Source: Archangium sp. (GTDB lineage: Bacteria > Myxococcota > Myxococcia > Myxococcales > Myxococcaceae). Taken from it: a DNA stretch of 64,000 nucleotides. The notes below the pieces were generated by a model, which searched no databases, had not been told where the DNA came from, and was given only the letters and a program-made list of their open reading frames with translations. The stretch lies in NCBI GenBank assembly GCA_022843845.1, contig JALHMW010000020.1, positions 1 through 64,000 on the forward strand, in the 5' to 3' direction. Numbering within the stretch: the stretch's first letter is position 1; each line of letters starts with the position of its first letter. Positions 37,685 through 46,582 of the stretch are shown here, one piece after another. Both the position numbers and the translations under genes were made by a program.

Positions 37685-38148
37685 GGCAGCTGGCTCCCGT
37701 GGTGCGAACGCGGCGAATGACCGCCGCCGATCTGCCCGGCGTGATGGAGATCGAGAAAGAGGCGTTCAGCAACCCGTGGTCGCTCGACATGGTGAAGAAG
37801 GAGCTGACCCAGGAGTGGTCCAACGTGCTGCTCCTCGAGGAGTCGACGCCGTGGGGCTGGGAGCTGCGCGCCTTCGCCATCTTCTGGATCGTCGCCGACG
37901 AGGTGCACGTGCTGAACGTCGCGACGCACGTCGCCAGCCGCCGAAAAGGCTACGGGAAGCAGATCATGGACGAGGTGATCACCGTGGGCCGGGCCCGCCA
38001 GTGCCGCATCGGGACGCTCGAGGTCAGGCGGTCGAACGTGGCGGCCATCGCCTTGTACGATCGGCTGGGGTTCCGCACGGTGGGCCTGCGCCCGCGGTAT
38101 TACAACGACAACCAGGAAGACGCGGTCGTGATGATCATGGACCTGTAG
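37681..38148 (+). CDS. rimI: Ribosomal protein S18-alanine N-acetyltransferase
   Basis: 155-residue GNAT enzyme; acetyl-CoA loop VATHVASRRKGYGKQIMDEV (about 80-99, with R-x-x-G-x-G), LEVRRSNVAAIALYDRLGF (115-133) and RPRYYNDNQEDAVVMIMDL at the end, all diagnostic of RimI. It N-acetylates S18, or, in some bacteria, other proteins. GTG 37681 overlaps the preceding stop. The rpsL promoter region follows directly, so it is the gene before the ribosomal cluster. Confidence 0.9.
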   Translation: MRQLAPVVRTRRMTAADLPGVMEIEKEAFSNPWSLDMVKKELTQEWSNVLLLEESTPWGWELRAFAIFWIVADEVHVLNVATHVASRRKGYGKQIMDEVITVGRARQCRIGTLEVRRSNVAAIALYDRLGFRTVGLRPRYYNDNQEDAVVMIMDL

Positions 38149-38181
38149 CCGACGATCTTTGCCGATCACCGTCGGACCGCC

Positions 38182-38210
38182 TTGACACCCACACCGGGGC
38201 CATGTACTCG
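38182..38210 (+). promoter_or_regulatory. Candidate sigma-70-type promoter for rpsL-rpsG
   Basis: TTGACA at 38182-38187 is a perfect -35, 17 bases from TACTCG at 38205-38210 as a weak -10. It lies in the 96-bp gap before rpsL, which favours a true promoter. The -10 matches only in part, as is common at high GC. Confidence 0.55.
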
Positions 38211-38244
38211 GGCCGCCCTTTCCTCTGAAGGAACCGTTTCGACA

Positions 38245-38616
<372 letters not shown>

Positions 38617-38631
38617 TCAGGAGATTTCGCA

Positions 38632-39102
38632 ATGCCACGTCGTCGCGTACCCAATAAGCGCAAGATCCTTCCGGACCCGAAGTTCCAGGACCGGCTCGTC
38701 GCCAAGTTCATCAACGACCTCATGCGGAAGGGCAAGAAGTCCACCGCGGAGCACATCGCCTACGGCGCGTTCGCCGTCGTCGAAGAGCGTGCCAAGGAAG
38801 AGCCTCTCAAGGTCTTCAAGCGCGCCCTCGACAACGTCAAGCCCGTCCTCGAGGTGAAGAGCCGCCGCGTCGGTGGCGCCACCTACCAGGTGCCTGTCGA
38901 AGTTCGTCAGGACCGCCGGGTCGCTCTCGCGATGCGCTGGATCATCGAGTACGGCTCCAGCCGTGGCGAGAAGACCATGATGGAGAAGCTGGCTGGCGAG
39001 ATCATGGACGCCGCCAACAACCGCGGCAACGCGGTGAAGAAGAAGGAAGACACCCACAAGATGGCCGAGGCCAACAAGGCCTTCTCGCACTATCGGTGGT
39101 GA
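38632..39102 (+). CDS. rpsG: 30S ribosomal protein S7
   Basis: 156 residues, the normal length. [17 protein letters not shown] opens it and [12 protein letters not shown] closes it; [13 protein letters not shown] and [14 protein letters not shown] are typical. S7 nucleates the 30S head. It follows rpsL by 15 bp with AGGAG upstream. A terminator follows, so the usual downstream fusA and tuf are not attached here. Confidence 0.98.
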   Translation: MPRRRVPNKRKILPDPKFQDRLVAKFINDLMRKGKKSTAEHIAYGAFAVVEERAKEEPLKVFKRALDNVKPVLEVKSRRVGGATYQVPVEVRQDRRVALAMRWIIEYGSSRGEKTMMEKLAGEIMDAANNRGNAVKKKEDTHKMAEANKAFSHYRW

Positions 39103-39133
39103 GTCGGCTGGCCCGGGGCTGGTGATCAACGGG

Positions 39134-39170
39134 CGGGGCTTCGGGAGACCGGGGCCCCGTTTTCGTTTTT
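39134..39170 (+). terminator. Rho-independent terminator after rpsG
   Basis: CGGGGC (39134-39139) and GCCCCG (39154-39159) form a 6-bp GC stem, followed by TTTTCGTTTTT (39160-39170). The position 32 bp after rpsG and the T-tract make it convincing. Confidence 0.8.
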
Positions 39171-39192
39171 GCGCCGCACAGGGACAACACAG

Positions 39193-39711
39193 CTACTCGA
39201 GGCCCAGCTCCTTCTCGACGTCGTCCCGATCGACCAGCCGGAACGAATGGAGCCACCACTCACCGAGCACCTTGCGGAAGGCGATGCGCAACAGGCGCAC
39301 GTTGCCCTGCGAATCCTCGAGGACGAAGTACCGCACCGTCATCCACTCGCCGAGCGTCTGCTCCTTCACCCGGTAGACCGTCGCGAGCTCGTCCTTGCCG
39401 ATCCACTTCGTCAGCTCGGTCGTGAGCTGGTCCGCGGTGCTCTCGAAGGTCGGGAGCAGGCGGGGCGGCACGCGAAGGAGCAGCTCCGTCATGCACTTCG
39501 GGCGCACCTTGAAGTCGACGGCGCAAGACTGCAGGTCAGCCTCCCAGGCGTCTGGGGACTGCAGGGGCTGCGCGATGTGGGTGACTCGCCGCGCCGCCGC
39601 GTCGACCTTCTTGCCGGGGCCGTCGGCCAAGGCGTTCGTAGCCGCGATGACCGCGACCAGCACCCCGAGTCTGGACCTGCTCCAATGCGCCACGGTGTCG
39701 TGACCCCTCAT
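39193..39711 (-). CDS. Hypothetical exported protein
   Basis: 172 residues from ATG 39711. A long N-region (HDTVAHWSRS) precedes a hydrophobic stretch LGVLVAVIAATNALADG, a signal peptide that could be cut after ALA. The mature 140 residues have two Cys (in LQSCAVDF and PKCMTELLL) and a beta-rich C-terminal half with WMTVRYFVLED, VRLLRIAFRKV and WWLHSFRLVD. I do not recognise a family. It faces rpsG with a terminator between, and stands alone. Confidence 0.72.
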   Translation of the reverse strand: MRGHDTVAHWSRSRLGVLVAVIAATNALADGPGKKVDAAARRVTHIAQPLQSPDAWEADLQSCAVDFKVRPKCMTELLLRVPPRLLPTFESTADQLTTELTKWIGKDELATVYRVKEQTLGEWMTVRYFVLEDSQGNVRLLRIAFRKVLGEWWLHSFRLVDRDDVEKELGLE

Positions 39712-39748
39712 TCACCGTTGATGTGAAGGCGAGCGAAGACACACCGCG

Positions 39749-40246
39749 TCACGCAGAGAAGTCGGGCCAGCGGTGAGAGAGCAGGGCCGATGCACGCGGG
39801 TCGATCTTTGACCAGGTGGCGGTGAGCGATCGGAGCCTCGGGAGCGTCACGAGTGCCCTCGCAGCTGCTTCAGACAGCGCTCCGTTGCGGAACGCGGCCG
39901 TGCGGAGATCGTCCGCGTGACCGCTGTCGACGAAGGCTTCGATGGCCGCCGCTCGCAGCCTGGCCAGCAGTCTTTCGGAAGCGCAGGTCAGCCCTTCGTC
40001 CTTGAACTGGTTCTCGCGGCCCAGCATCAGGACACGAACGTTCGGCAGGGGCGCGAGCATGGCGCGGAGCCCCGTCGGGCCGATGCGGTTTCCGAACAGC
40101 GTGAGCGACTGCAGGTGCTCGAGCCATGGCGCGGTCGAGAGCGCCTTCGCTCCGCGACGAAGTGCTCCCGTTGTCGGGTGCGCGAAGGTGGGGCGTTTGT
40201 CTTCATTCTCGCCGAGCGATCTCGCGACGATGAGCGATTGCGCCAT
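39749..40246 (-). CDS. Short leucine-rich-repeat-like protein, possibly a fragment
   Basis: 165 residues from ATG 40246; an in-frame TTG at 40264 is the longest alternative. Two or three LRR-like segments are visible (LEHLQSLTLFGNRIGPTGL, LPNVRVLMLGRENQFKDEG, LPRLRSLTATWSKIDP). The usual myxobacterial LRR proteins hold many more repeats, so this may be a remnant of a larger gene, but the frame is intact and no stop is seen within. It is divergent from the gene at 40285 with starts about 40 bp apart. Confidence 0.55.
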   Translation of the reverse strand: MAQSLIVARSLGENEDKRPTFAHPTTGALRRGAKALSTAPWLEHLQSLTLFGNRIGPTGLRAMLAPLPNVRVLMLGRENQFKDEGLTCASERLLARLRAAAIEAFVDSGHADDLRTAAFRNGALSEAAARALVTLPRLRSLTATWSKIDPRASALLSHRWPDFSA

Positions 40247-40284
40247 CGATGTCTGTATTTTCAATGATCGAACGAAGCAGCTTC

Positions 40285-40767
40285 ATGAATGATGACGTCA
40301 TGGAAGCTCGCGTTCGGCGACGAGTGAACTCGCGCAGTGACGTGGCATCGCTCACGGCCGTGGAGCAGCGCCAGCTCGTCGAGGCGGGACGGGTGGTGGT
40401 CGGCGCCGCTGATCTCGAGCGCCTGCTGACGTGGTGCGATCTCGAGAAGTTGGGCTGGCTGCACGTGCTCATCGAGGACGAAGGCGCTGTGTCGTACGAG
40501 CTCTGGCTGCTCGCCAACGGCGATGAAGGGCTCGTGTTCGCGCGTGGCTCCGAGCAGCACTGCGGCATCGCGCTCTCACAGACGTACCTCGTAGACGCCG
40601 AGGGCTCTCGCGATCGGCTGGTGGCCCGCCTTCAGGACGCCATTGATCTGATGGTGCGTCCGCGGTTCCTTGGCTGGGTCGACGGCGCTGCTGAGGTGAC
40701 GATCGAAGAACCCACGGAAGCCGACGACGTGCGGGGCGAGTTCGAGCCCGTCTGGCGAAAGGCCTGA
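40285..40767 (+). CDS. Hypothetical cytoplasmic protein
   Basis: 160 residues from ATG 40285; ATG 40249, 40264 and 40300 are alternatives and no clear ribosome site decides. The sequence is acidic and mixed alpha/beta (LERLLTWCDLEKLGWLHVL, SYELWLLANGDEGLVFARG, LVARLQDAIDLM). No signal, membrane segment or motif was recognised. It ends 28 bp before the large lipoprotein gene but need not belong with it. Confidence 0.6.
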   Translation: MNDDVMEARVRRRVNSRSDVASLTAVEQRQLVEAGRVVVGAADLERLLTWCDLEKLGWLHVLIEDEGAVSYELWLLANGDEGLVFARGSEQHCGIALSQTYLVDAEGSRDRLVARLQDAIDLMVRPRFLGWVDGAAEVTIEEPTEADDVRGEFEPVWRKA

Positions 40768-40795
40768 GGCGACGTTCGCGGGCTACGCTGGTCGA

Positions 40796-43700
40796 ATGTT
40801 CGCCCGTGTCTGGCTCCCAGTCTGTCTCCTCGTCGTCGCGTGCGGTGGAACCGTCAATCCTCCCGCGAGCAAGTGCGAGGGCGTGCGCTGCACCGGAACG
40901 GACCTCTGCGATCCCGCGACCGGGAGCTGTGTCGGCCGGCGTCCTGACGCAGGCTCCGATGCTGGAGCGACCGATGCCGGGCGCGACGCTGGCTCCACCG
41001 ATGCCGGTGCCGTCGACGCGGGGACTCCAGACGCAGGCCGAGATGCAGGGGTCGACGCTGGCGCTTCAGATGCGGGCACACGCGACGCAGGTCTCTCCGA
41101 CGCGGGTCTTCTCGACGCAGGCGCTCCCGAGTGCCTCGACAGCTTCGATTGTCTGGGCGTGCGCAACCGTTGTGACACCACCACCGGCCGCTGCGTCGAG
41201 TGCCTCATCGACGGCCACTGTCCGAGCGCGATTCCAAAGTGCGACGCCGTTCGAAACGAGTGCGTCGAGTGCCTCTCGAACGTCGACTGCCAGAACCCTC
41301 GGCCGACCTGCCGAGCGCGCGCGTGCGACGACTGCCTGACGCTCGCGGAGTGTGGGCCGGGGCAGAGCTGCGATCTGCGCTTCGGCGACTGCGTCGTGCT
41401 CCCAGACTCGTGCGCGGCGCCGCAGGTGCTCGCGATCGCCGACGCCGGCGGCTCCCAGTTCGTCACCGTCGATCTCTCGACCGCGGTCGACGACGTCTCG
41501 ACCTCGTGCGGTTCAGGAGCCGATCTCATCTACGCCCTCACCCTCTCTGCGACGCGAGACGTGACGATCACCGCGAGGCGAGTGGGCGCGGGCACGGCGG
41601 TGCCGGCGGTCGCGTTGCGGAGCGCGCCGTGCGTCTCGGGGGCCGAGCTCGCGTGCGATTCCGTGCCTGACGGAGGCTTCGCTGCCTCGCTCGCGTTGAG
41701 CAACGTCGCGGCGGGCTCGTACTTCGTGATCCTCGAGTCTGCGGTGGGCTCGACTGGCCGGGTCGAGCTCGGCGTCACCGCGGTTCCTCAGCCGACGATG
41801 GCCGCGAACGACACCTGCGCTGGCGTGGAGGCGTTGTCGTTCTTCGGGACCCGCGCCGTCACGGTGGGCTCGACGGTGCTCGGCAGCAACGACGGCCTCG
41901 GGCCCAGCTGCAGCCCGACCGCGAGCGCCACCGGCAACGATCTCGTCTACTCATACGACGTCGACGGTGGCAGCACCGTGGCCGTCACGGTTCGTCCGCT
42001 GACGGGCTCCACGTTGACGCCGGTGGTCTCGGTGCGACCTGCGTGCGTCAGCGCGGCGAGCGAGCTCGTCTGCAGCGCCGCGTCGACTCCGGGCGAGACG
42101 CGCACGGCGACGATTCCGAACCAACCGCCTGGCCGCTACGTCGTGGTGGTCGACTCAGCCGACGGCACCAGCGGCTCGTTCCAGCTCGAGGTGACGAAGA
42201 CGCCGATCGTCCCGAACGACACCTGCGCGGGCCTTCAGCCGCTCACCTTCACGGGCAGCGTGGCCACGGCGACGGGCGACACGAGCTTTGCCTCGAACGA
42301 CAACGCCATCACCGACGCGACGCCGTCGTGCTCCGCTTCGGCCCGCAGCTCGGGGCACGACGTGATGTTCTCGTACACGCTCACCCAGGCGCGAGACGTG
42401 ACGGTCAGCGTGACGCCGACCGGCCTGAGCCCGACGTTCTGGCCGGTGCTCTCGATTCGAAGCGCGTGCTCCAACGCCGCAACCAACGCCGAGGTGGCCT
42501 GCATCAGCCCCAACGCGCCGATGCAGGCGAGGGCGACGCTCGTGAACCAGCCAGCCGGCACATACGTGGTGTGGGTCGACTCCGCCGCGCTGACGTCGGG
42601 CCCGTTCCAGCTCGAGGTGGTGACGGCCGCGCCGACCCCGCCGCCTGCGAACGATTCGTGCTCGTCACCCCAGGCCCTGGTCTTCGCGGCGAACGTGGCG
42701 ACGGTGAGCGGCTCGACGCTGCAGGCCGCGAACGACAACTTCCCCTTCGATGTGTCGCCGACGTGTTCTCCGAGCGGAAAGCAGAACGGGCGTGACGTCG
42801 TGTACTCGTTCTCGCTCGCCACGCCACAAGACGTCGCCATCGACGTCACGCCCACGGCGACCTCGTTGCTCCGGCCGGCGCTCTACGTCCGCAAGGGGAT
42901 CTGCACATCGCAGCTGCTCGGAGACGAGCTGGTCTGTCTCGAGCGCGTCGGCCCTGCGCGCACGGTGCTCACCAACCTCGCGGCTGGCACGTACTTCCTC
43001 TTCGTCGACGGCGCGGGCGGCAGCGCAGGCGACTTCACGCTCTCGGTCACCCGATCGGCCCCGACGGCGCCTCCTTCGAACGACGAGTGCGCGGGCGCGC
43101 AGGCGCTGAGCTTCACGAACGACGTGGCGACGGTGGTGGGCACCACGTTCGGCGCGAGCAACTCGAACTCGGCCAGCGACAACGCGCCGGCGTGTGGCGT
43201 CGACTTCATCCCCAGGCGGTGGGGGCGCGATCTCGTCTACTCGTACACCCTGACGAGCGCGAAGGACGTCGAGGTGCGCGTGACGAGCGGCGGCGGCAGT
43301 CTGTTCTCTCCCGTGACGTACGTGCGCGGGGCAGGGCAGTGCACGCTGGGCTTCGCAGGGAACGAGCTGGCCTGTGGCGCGGCGAACGGCCCGGGGACGG
43401 CGGTCGCCTACATCCCCAACCAGGCCGCAGGCACGTACCCACTCTTCGTCGACTCGAACTCGTACGACACCGGCACCTTCACGCTGCAGGTGCGCCAGCT
43501 GCCGCCCTCGCTCCCGCCGGCCAACGACACGTGCAGCGCGCCGGTGATGGTGATGCAGGGCGCGACAGGCGTGACGGGCAACACCACCGGCGCGATCGAC
43601 GACTACTCCATCGGGAGCAACCCCCGGTACGCACCGGCCTGTGGCAACTCGTTCATGAGCGGTCGCGAGCTCGTCTACGCCTTCACGCCAGCCTCCAGCG

Positions 43701-43933
43701 GGAGCTTCACCGCGACCGTGACGCCGCAGGGCGTATTCGATCCCGCGTTGCTGCAGTTGAACGGCAGCTGCTCGGCCAGCCAGTGCGTACGGTCGGCCGA
43801 CACGGCAGGCCCGGGAGCGTCAGAGGCGATCACCTTCACCGCGAGCGCCGGGCAGACGATCTTCTTCGTCGTCGACAGCGCCGACGCCTCGGCCCCGTAC
43901 GGGTTCGGGAGCTTCACGCTGCGCGTGCAGTGA
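40796..43933 (+). CDS. Large lipoprotein with DAG-repeat linker, Cys modules and six PPC-like repeats
   Basis: 1045 residues. Lipobox LVVAC (Cys16). A Cys pair precedes a linker with 13 DAG units (51-110), then a Cys-rich region (about 112-210). Six beta-sandwich repeats of about 140 residues follow, each opening N-D-x-C (NDTCAGVEAL, NDTCAGLQPL, NDSCSSPQAL, NDECAGAQAL, NDTCSAPVMV) after a first with DSCAAPQVL; all end with Y-x-V/L-V/F-V-D-S, as in pre-peptidase C-terminal domains. No enzyme is attached. A surface adhesive or scaffold role is inferred. Confidence 0.88.
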   Translation: MFARVWLPVCLLVVACGGTVNPPASKCEGVRCTGTDLCDPATGSCVGRRPDAGSDAGATDAGRDAGSTDAGAVDAGTPDAGRDAGVDAGASDAGTRDAGLSDAGLLDAGAPECLDSFDCLGVRNRCDTTTGRCVECLIDGHCPSAIPKCDAVRNECVECLSNVDCQNPRPTCRARACDDCLTLAECGPGQSCDLRFGDCVVLPDSCAAPQVLAIADAGGSQFVTVDLSTAVDDVSTSCGSGADLIYALTLSATRDVTITARRVGAGTAVPAVALRSAPCVSGAELACDSVPDGGFAASLALSNVAAGSYFVILESAVGSTGRVELGVTAVPQPTMAANDTCAGVEALSFFGTRAVTVGSTVLGSNDGLGPSCSPTASATGNDLVYSYDVDGGSTVAVTVRPLTGSTLTPVVSVRPACVSAASELVCSAASTPGETRTATIPNQPPGRYVVVVDSADGTSGSFQLEVTKTPIVPNDTCAGLQPLTFTGSVATATGDTSFASNDNAITDATPSCSASARSSGHDVMFSYTLTQARDVTVSVTPTGLSPTFWPVLSIRSACSNAATNAEVACISPNAPMQARATLVNQPAGTYVVWVDSAALTSGPFQLEVVTAAPTPPPANDSCSSPQALVFAANVATVSGSTLQAANDNFPFDVSPTCSPSGKQNGRDVVYSFSLATPQDVAIDVTPTATSLLRPALYVRKGICTSQLLGDELVCLERVGPARTVLTNLAAGTYFLFVDGAGGSAGDFTLSVTRSAPTAPPSNDECAGAQALSFTNDVATVVGTTFGASNSNSASDNAPACGVDFIPRRWGRDLVYSYTLTSAKDVEVRVTSGGGSLFSPVTYVRGAGQCTLGFAGNELACGAANGPGTAVAYIPNQAAGTYPLFVDSNSYDTGTFTLQVRQLPPSLPPANDTCSAPVMVMQGATGVTGNTTGAIDDYSIGSNPRYAPACGNSFMSGRELVYAFTPASSGSFTATVTPQGVFDPALLQLNGSCSASQCVRSADTAGPGASEAITFTASAGQTIFFVVDSADASAPYGFGSFTLRVQ
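40946..41125 (+). repeat. DAG-repeat linker, 13 copies
   Basis: Thirteen Asp-Ala-Gly units spaced by one or two residues occupy residues 51-110 of the lipoprotein. The DNA repeats are degenerate, so codon-level selection rather than recent duplication is likely. Confidence 0.8.
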
Positions 43934-43936
43934 CGA

Positions 43937-44470
43937 CTACTTCCCGCCGCCTTCGCGAAGCCATCGCTCCACGCCCTTCGCAACAGTGAGGAAGTTCGGC
44001 TGAATGCGGCCCACGAGGAACGACTCCACGGCCGGGCCGATCGTGCCTGCGAGGAGTCTGGGCACCCCGCGCACCTTCGCTGCGTCGACCTTCAGCTCGC
44101 CGCGGATGGTGAAGCGCATCGAGGTGTCGCTCACGACGGTGAAGGTGTTGGTCCCCTGCGCGTCGAGCGCGTCTTTGAACGCCGGCACGATCGTCTTCCA
44201 CTGGCAGGTGAAGTCGTTCGCGTTCCACGTCGCGAGATCGTCCCACTCCATGAGGTCTTCGCTGACGACCTTGCGCACCACCGACGGAATCTCACCGCCG
44301 CCCTTCCAGCGATTCACGAGCTTCACGAGGGGGCCCTCTTCGGTCCGCGACGTCACGGTGATCGCCCGCACGTTCTCGAGGTACGGCACCAGCTTCGGCA
44401 GATCGTCGCGGTACGCCTTGAAGACCTGCTCGCGCGAGAAGGGAATGTCGACTGACACGTCGAGGCGCAT
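43937..44470 (-). CDS. SRPBCC/START-like lipid-binding-fold protein
   Basis: 177 residues. The start (MRLDVSVDIPFSREQVFKAYRDDLPKL, shown in two parts: MRLDVSVDIPFSREQVF and KAYRDDLPKL) and the C-terminal helix PRLLAGTIGPAVESFLVGRI follow the SRPBCC plan, a helix-grip fold that holds a hydrophobic ligand; DUF2505-like proteins look similar. The beta strands are ITVTSRTEEGPLVKLVNRW and FTCQWKTIVP. It lies 12 bp after the MBL-fold gene and probably shares its transcript. The ligand is unknown. Confidence 0.75.
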   Translation of the reverse strand: MRLDVSVDIPFSREQVFKAYRDDLPKLVPYLENVRAITVTSRTEEGPLVKLVNRWKGGGEIPSVVRKVVSEDLMEWDDLATWNANDFTCQWKTIVPAFKDALDAQGTNTFTVVSDTSMRFTIRGELKVDAAKVRGVPRLLAGTIGPAVESFLVGRIQPNFLTVAKGVERWLREGGGK

Positions 44471-44482
44471 GGGTGGCAGTCC

Positions 44483-45523
44483 TTACTTCGCGGTGGGCAC
44501 GTGCACGCCCACGTCGGTCGGGGTGAAGGTGAAGGTCGGGGCGAGGCCGGGCGCGAAGATCGACGCCGTCAGCTCCGACGAGGTCGCGACCGCGGGGAAC
44601 TCAGCGTTCGAGGCACACGGACCGGCCACGAGCTTCTCGACGATCATCGACGAGTACTGGTCGAGCGAGTCTTCACGGGTGTTCCCGTTGAGCACCACCT
44701 CGAACTTCATCTGCTCGGCGTAGGCGCGAACGCCAGCGATTCGAGACTGGGTGGGCTCGTAGCTCTCGGGCGACACGCCATTCTCACTCACCACGAAGGG
44801 GCCGTTCGGCGTCACCACGCACAGCGACATGTTGCCGCGCGTGTGGCCGGGGGTCGACAGGAGCGCGACGCCCGTGCCGAGGCGGACGTCTCCATCGAGG
44901 GTCACGACCTTGTCCTCGGCGATGTCGCAGCCGTTGGGCACGTACCAGACGGCGTTCATCGGGTGCAGATCGCGAGCGGTGAGCCACTCCTCGCGCATCA
45001 CCAGCAGCTTCGCGTTCGGGAAGTATGCGGAAGACCCCAACCACCGCCGCAGGTCCTGCACGTGCAGATGATCGAACGCGATGAAGTCGACGTCTTCGGG
45101 CGTCAGGCCGACCGAGCGGACGTGCGCCTCGGCCGTGCCGTGAAACGAGGGGATGACCTTGTTCGAGAGGAAGTCACCGAAGCGGGTCGCGAGCTCTGCG
45201 TAGAAGGTCGCGCTGCGGTTCGACTCGATGTCGCTGGGGTTGAACAGCAGCGTGCGCCGCCGGCCGTCGTGCTCGAACTGCACGATCTGCATGCGGTTGG
45301 TCATCATCACGAACGGCGCGGGAGAGAGCGCTCCGCTCGAGAAGGCGTAGGTGGTCGGGTAGGGGAAGGTCACCAGCCGGTGCGTCGTGCACGAGGCCAC
45401 CGGGCCCGCCGTCATCAACCGCTCCCGCGTGGTCGCCGCCGCGTGCCGGAGCCGTCGAAGGCGCTCCGCCGGCCACCGCTCTGCCCACGCCTCCCGGAGC
45501 CCGCCTGTCAGGGGTTCGAACAT
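44483..45523 (-). CDS. Metallo-beta-lactamase-fold protein with altered metal site
   Basis: 346 residues. The MBL pattern is visible but changed: the H-x-H-x-D-H motif reads DHLHVQD (151-157), with Gln156 and Asp157 where Asp and His are usual; the next His is His227 in TPGHTRGN; the metal-bridging Asp position reads Glu247-Asn248 in VVSENG; the last His position reads Asn (LNGNTRED, about 279-284). The protein may bind one metal or none, or use it differently. The N-terminal 60 residues are helical and Arg-rich. Its ATG shares bases with the stop of the next gene (TGATG at 45521-45525). Confidence 0.82.
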   Translation of the reverse strand: MFEPLTGGLREAWAERWPAERLRRLRHAAATTRERLMTAGPVASCTTHRLVTFPYPTTYAFSSGALSPAPFVMMTNRMQIVQFEHDGRRRTLLFNPSDIESNRSATFYAELATRFGDFLSNKVIPSFHGTAEAHVRSVGLTPEDVDFIAFDHLHVQDLRRWLGSSAYFPNAKLLVMREEWLTARDLHPMNAVWYVPNGCDIAEDKVVTLDGDVRLGTGVALLSTPGHTRGNMSLCVVTPNGPFVVSENGVSPESYEPTQSRIAGVRAYAEQMKFEVVLNGNTREDSLDQYSSMIVEKLVAGPCASNAEFPAVATSSELTASIFAPGLAPTFTFTPTDVGVHVPTAK

Positions 45524-46512
45524 CAGTCCTCCGAGTCGTCATCACCACCGCGTTTGCGCCGCGGCCGCTCGTCGTCATCGTCGTCGTCGGTCTTCTTGCG
45601 AGCAGGGCCTTTGCGCGGCTTCGGCTGTTCCTCTGGGTCTTCTTCGTCTTCTCGCACCGCGGGCCGGTCTTCTTCTTCGCCCTCGGCCGACGCCTTCGTG
45701 GGCGGCGTGCCGACGGCGATGGTGAAGCCGGGAAGGATCGCCCAGCTGAAGCCGCCGGTGAGGGTCTGTTCTCCCGTCGCGGTGGCGCCGACGCGGGAGC
45801 TGATGGTCTGCGACAGCGCAGGGTTCACCGCGAACGCGATCTCGGGGCGCAGCGACACCGTGCCCAGGGCGATCGAGAAGCCGACCGCGCCCATGATCTG
45901 ATGCGTCGAGGTCTGCGTGATCGAGTCGGTCCGGTCTGCGTTCACGCTCGGTGCCGAGCTCGAGTTGCTGCGGTTGAAGACGAAGTCGTAGCCCGCGCCT
46001 GCGTAGAAGCCGGAGTTGTGGCTCACGAGCAGCTTGAGGCCACCCAGGAACGTGAAGCTCGTGGTCGCGCGTGGGTTCACCTCGGTCTGCGCGCCGGTCG
46101 ACTGCGCCACGAAGTCGGACGATGCGACCGAGCCGTAGCCGAACCCGACGGCCGGCAGGATCGCGAAGTGGGCGACCCTCGAGCGGTTCACCGTCCACTT
46201 GAGGCCAGGCTGCACGCCCGCGGGAGAGACGTGGAAGTTGAGCGCGACGTGATCGTTGAAGCCCTTCTGCACGTTCGCCTCGAACGCCGGAATGCTGAAC
46301 GCGCGGTTCTGCGTCTGCTGGTTCGACTGTTCGCCGCCGACGCCGGTGGTGGTGACGACCGGCCCGGTCTGCGACGAGTAGCCGACACCCGAGAAGACGC
46401 CCACCTCGGTGCCCCGGCCGACTGGCGCCGCCATCATGCCCAGCGTCATCGAGCGCGGCGTGATGCAGCCGACGAGCAGGAGCGGGAGGACCACCGAGAG
46501 GCCAGAGCGCAT
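45523..46512 (-). CDS. Lipoprotein, beta-barrel-like envelope protein with acidic tail
   Basis: 329 residues from ATG 46512. The signal ends LLLVGC (lipobox, Cys15). The chain to about residue 265 has many alternating beta strands with Gly and aromatic residues (GYSSQTGPVV, AHFAILPAVGFGYG, GFYAGAGYDFVF, FSIALGTVSLRPEIAF), like outer-membrane porin-type barrels in Myxococcota. The last 60 residues are a disordered, highly charged tail rich in Asp, Glu, Arg and Lys. It begins a coupled set with the MBL-fold and SRPBCC genes. Specific function unknown. Confidence 0.75.
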   Translation of the reverse strand: MRSGLSVVLPLLLVGCITPRSMTLGMMAAPVGRGTEVGVFSGVGYSSQTGPVVTTTGVGGEQSNQQTQNRAFSIPAFEANVQKGFNDHVALNFHVSPAGVQPGLKWTVNRSRVAHFAILPAVGFGYGSVASSDFVAQSTGAQTEVNPRATTSFTFLGGLKLLVSHNSGFYAGAGYDFVFNRSNSSSAPSVNADRTDSITQTSTHQIMGAVGFSIALGTVSLRPEIAFAVNPALSQTISSRVGATATGEQTLTGGFSWAILPGFTIAVGTPPTKASAEGEEEDRPAVREDEEDPEEQPKPRKGPARKKTDDDDDDERPRRKRGGDDDSED

Positions 46513-46582
46513 GGCGGCGCATGCTACAACCGCGCGCACGCGTGGCGCGCAATTTGGGTAGAAGACCGGTCTGCGGAGCGAC

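Noticed and set aside
40261..40560. 99-codon minus-strand frame opposite the gene at 40285
   Set aside because: No conserved features, and the plus frame has better composition.
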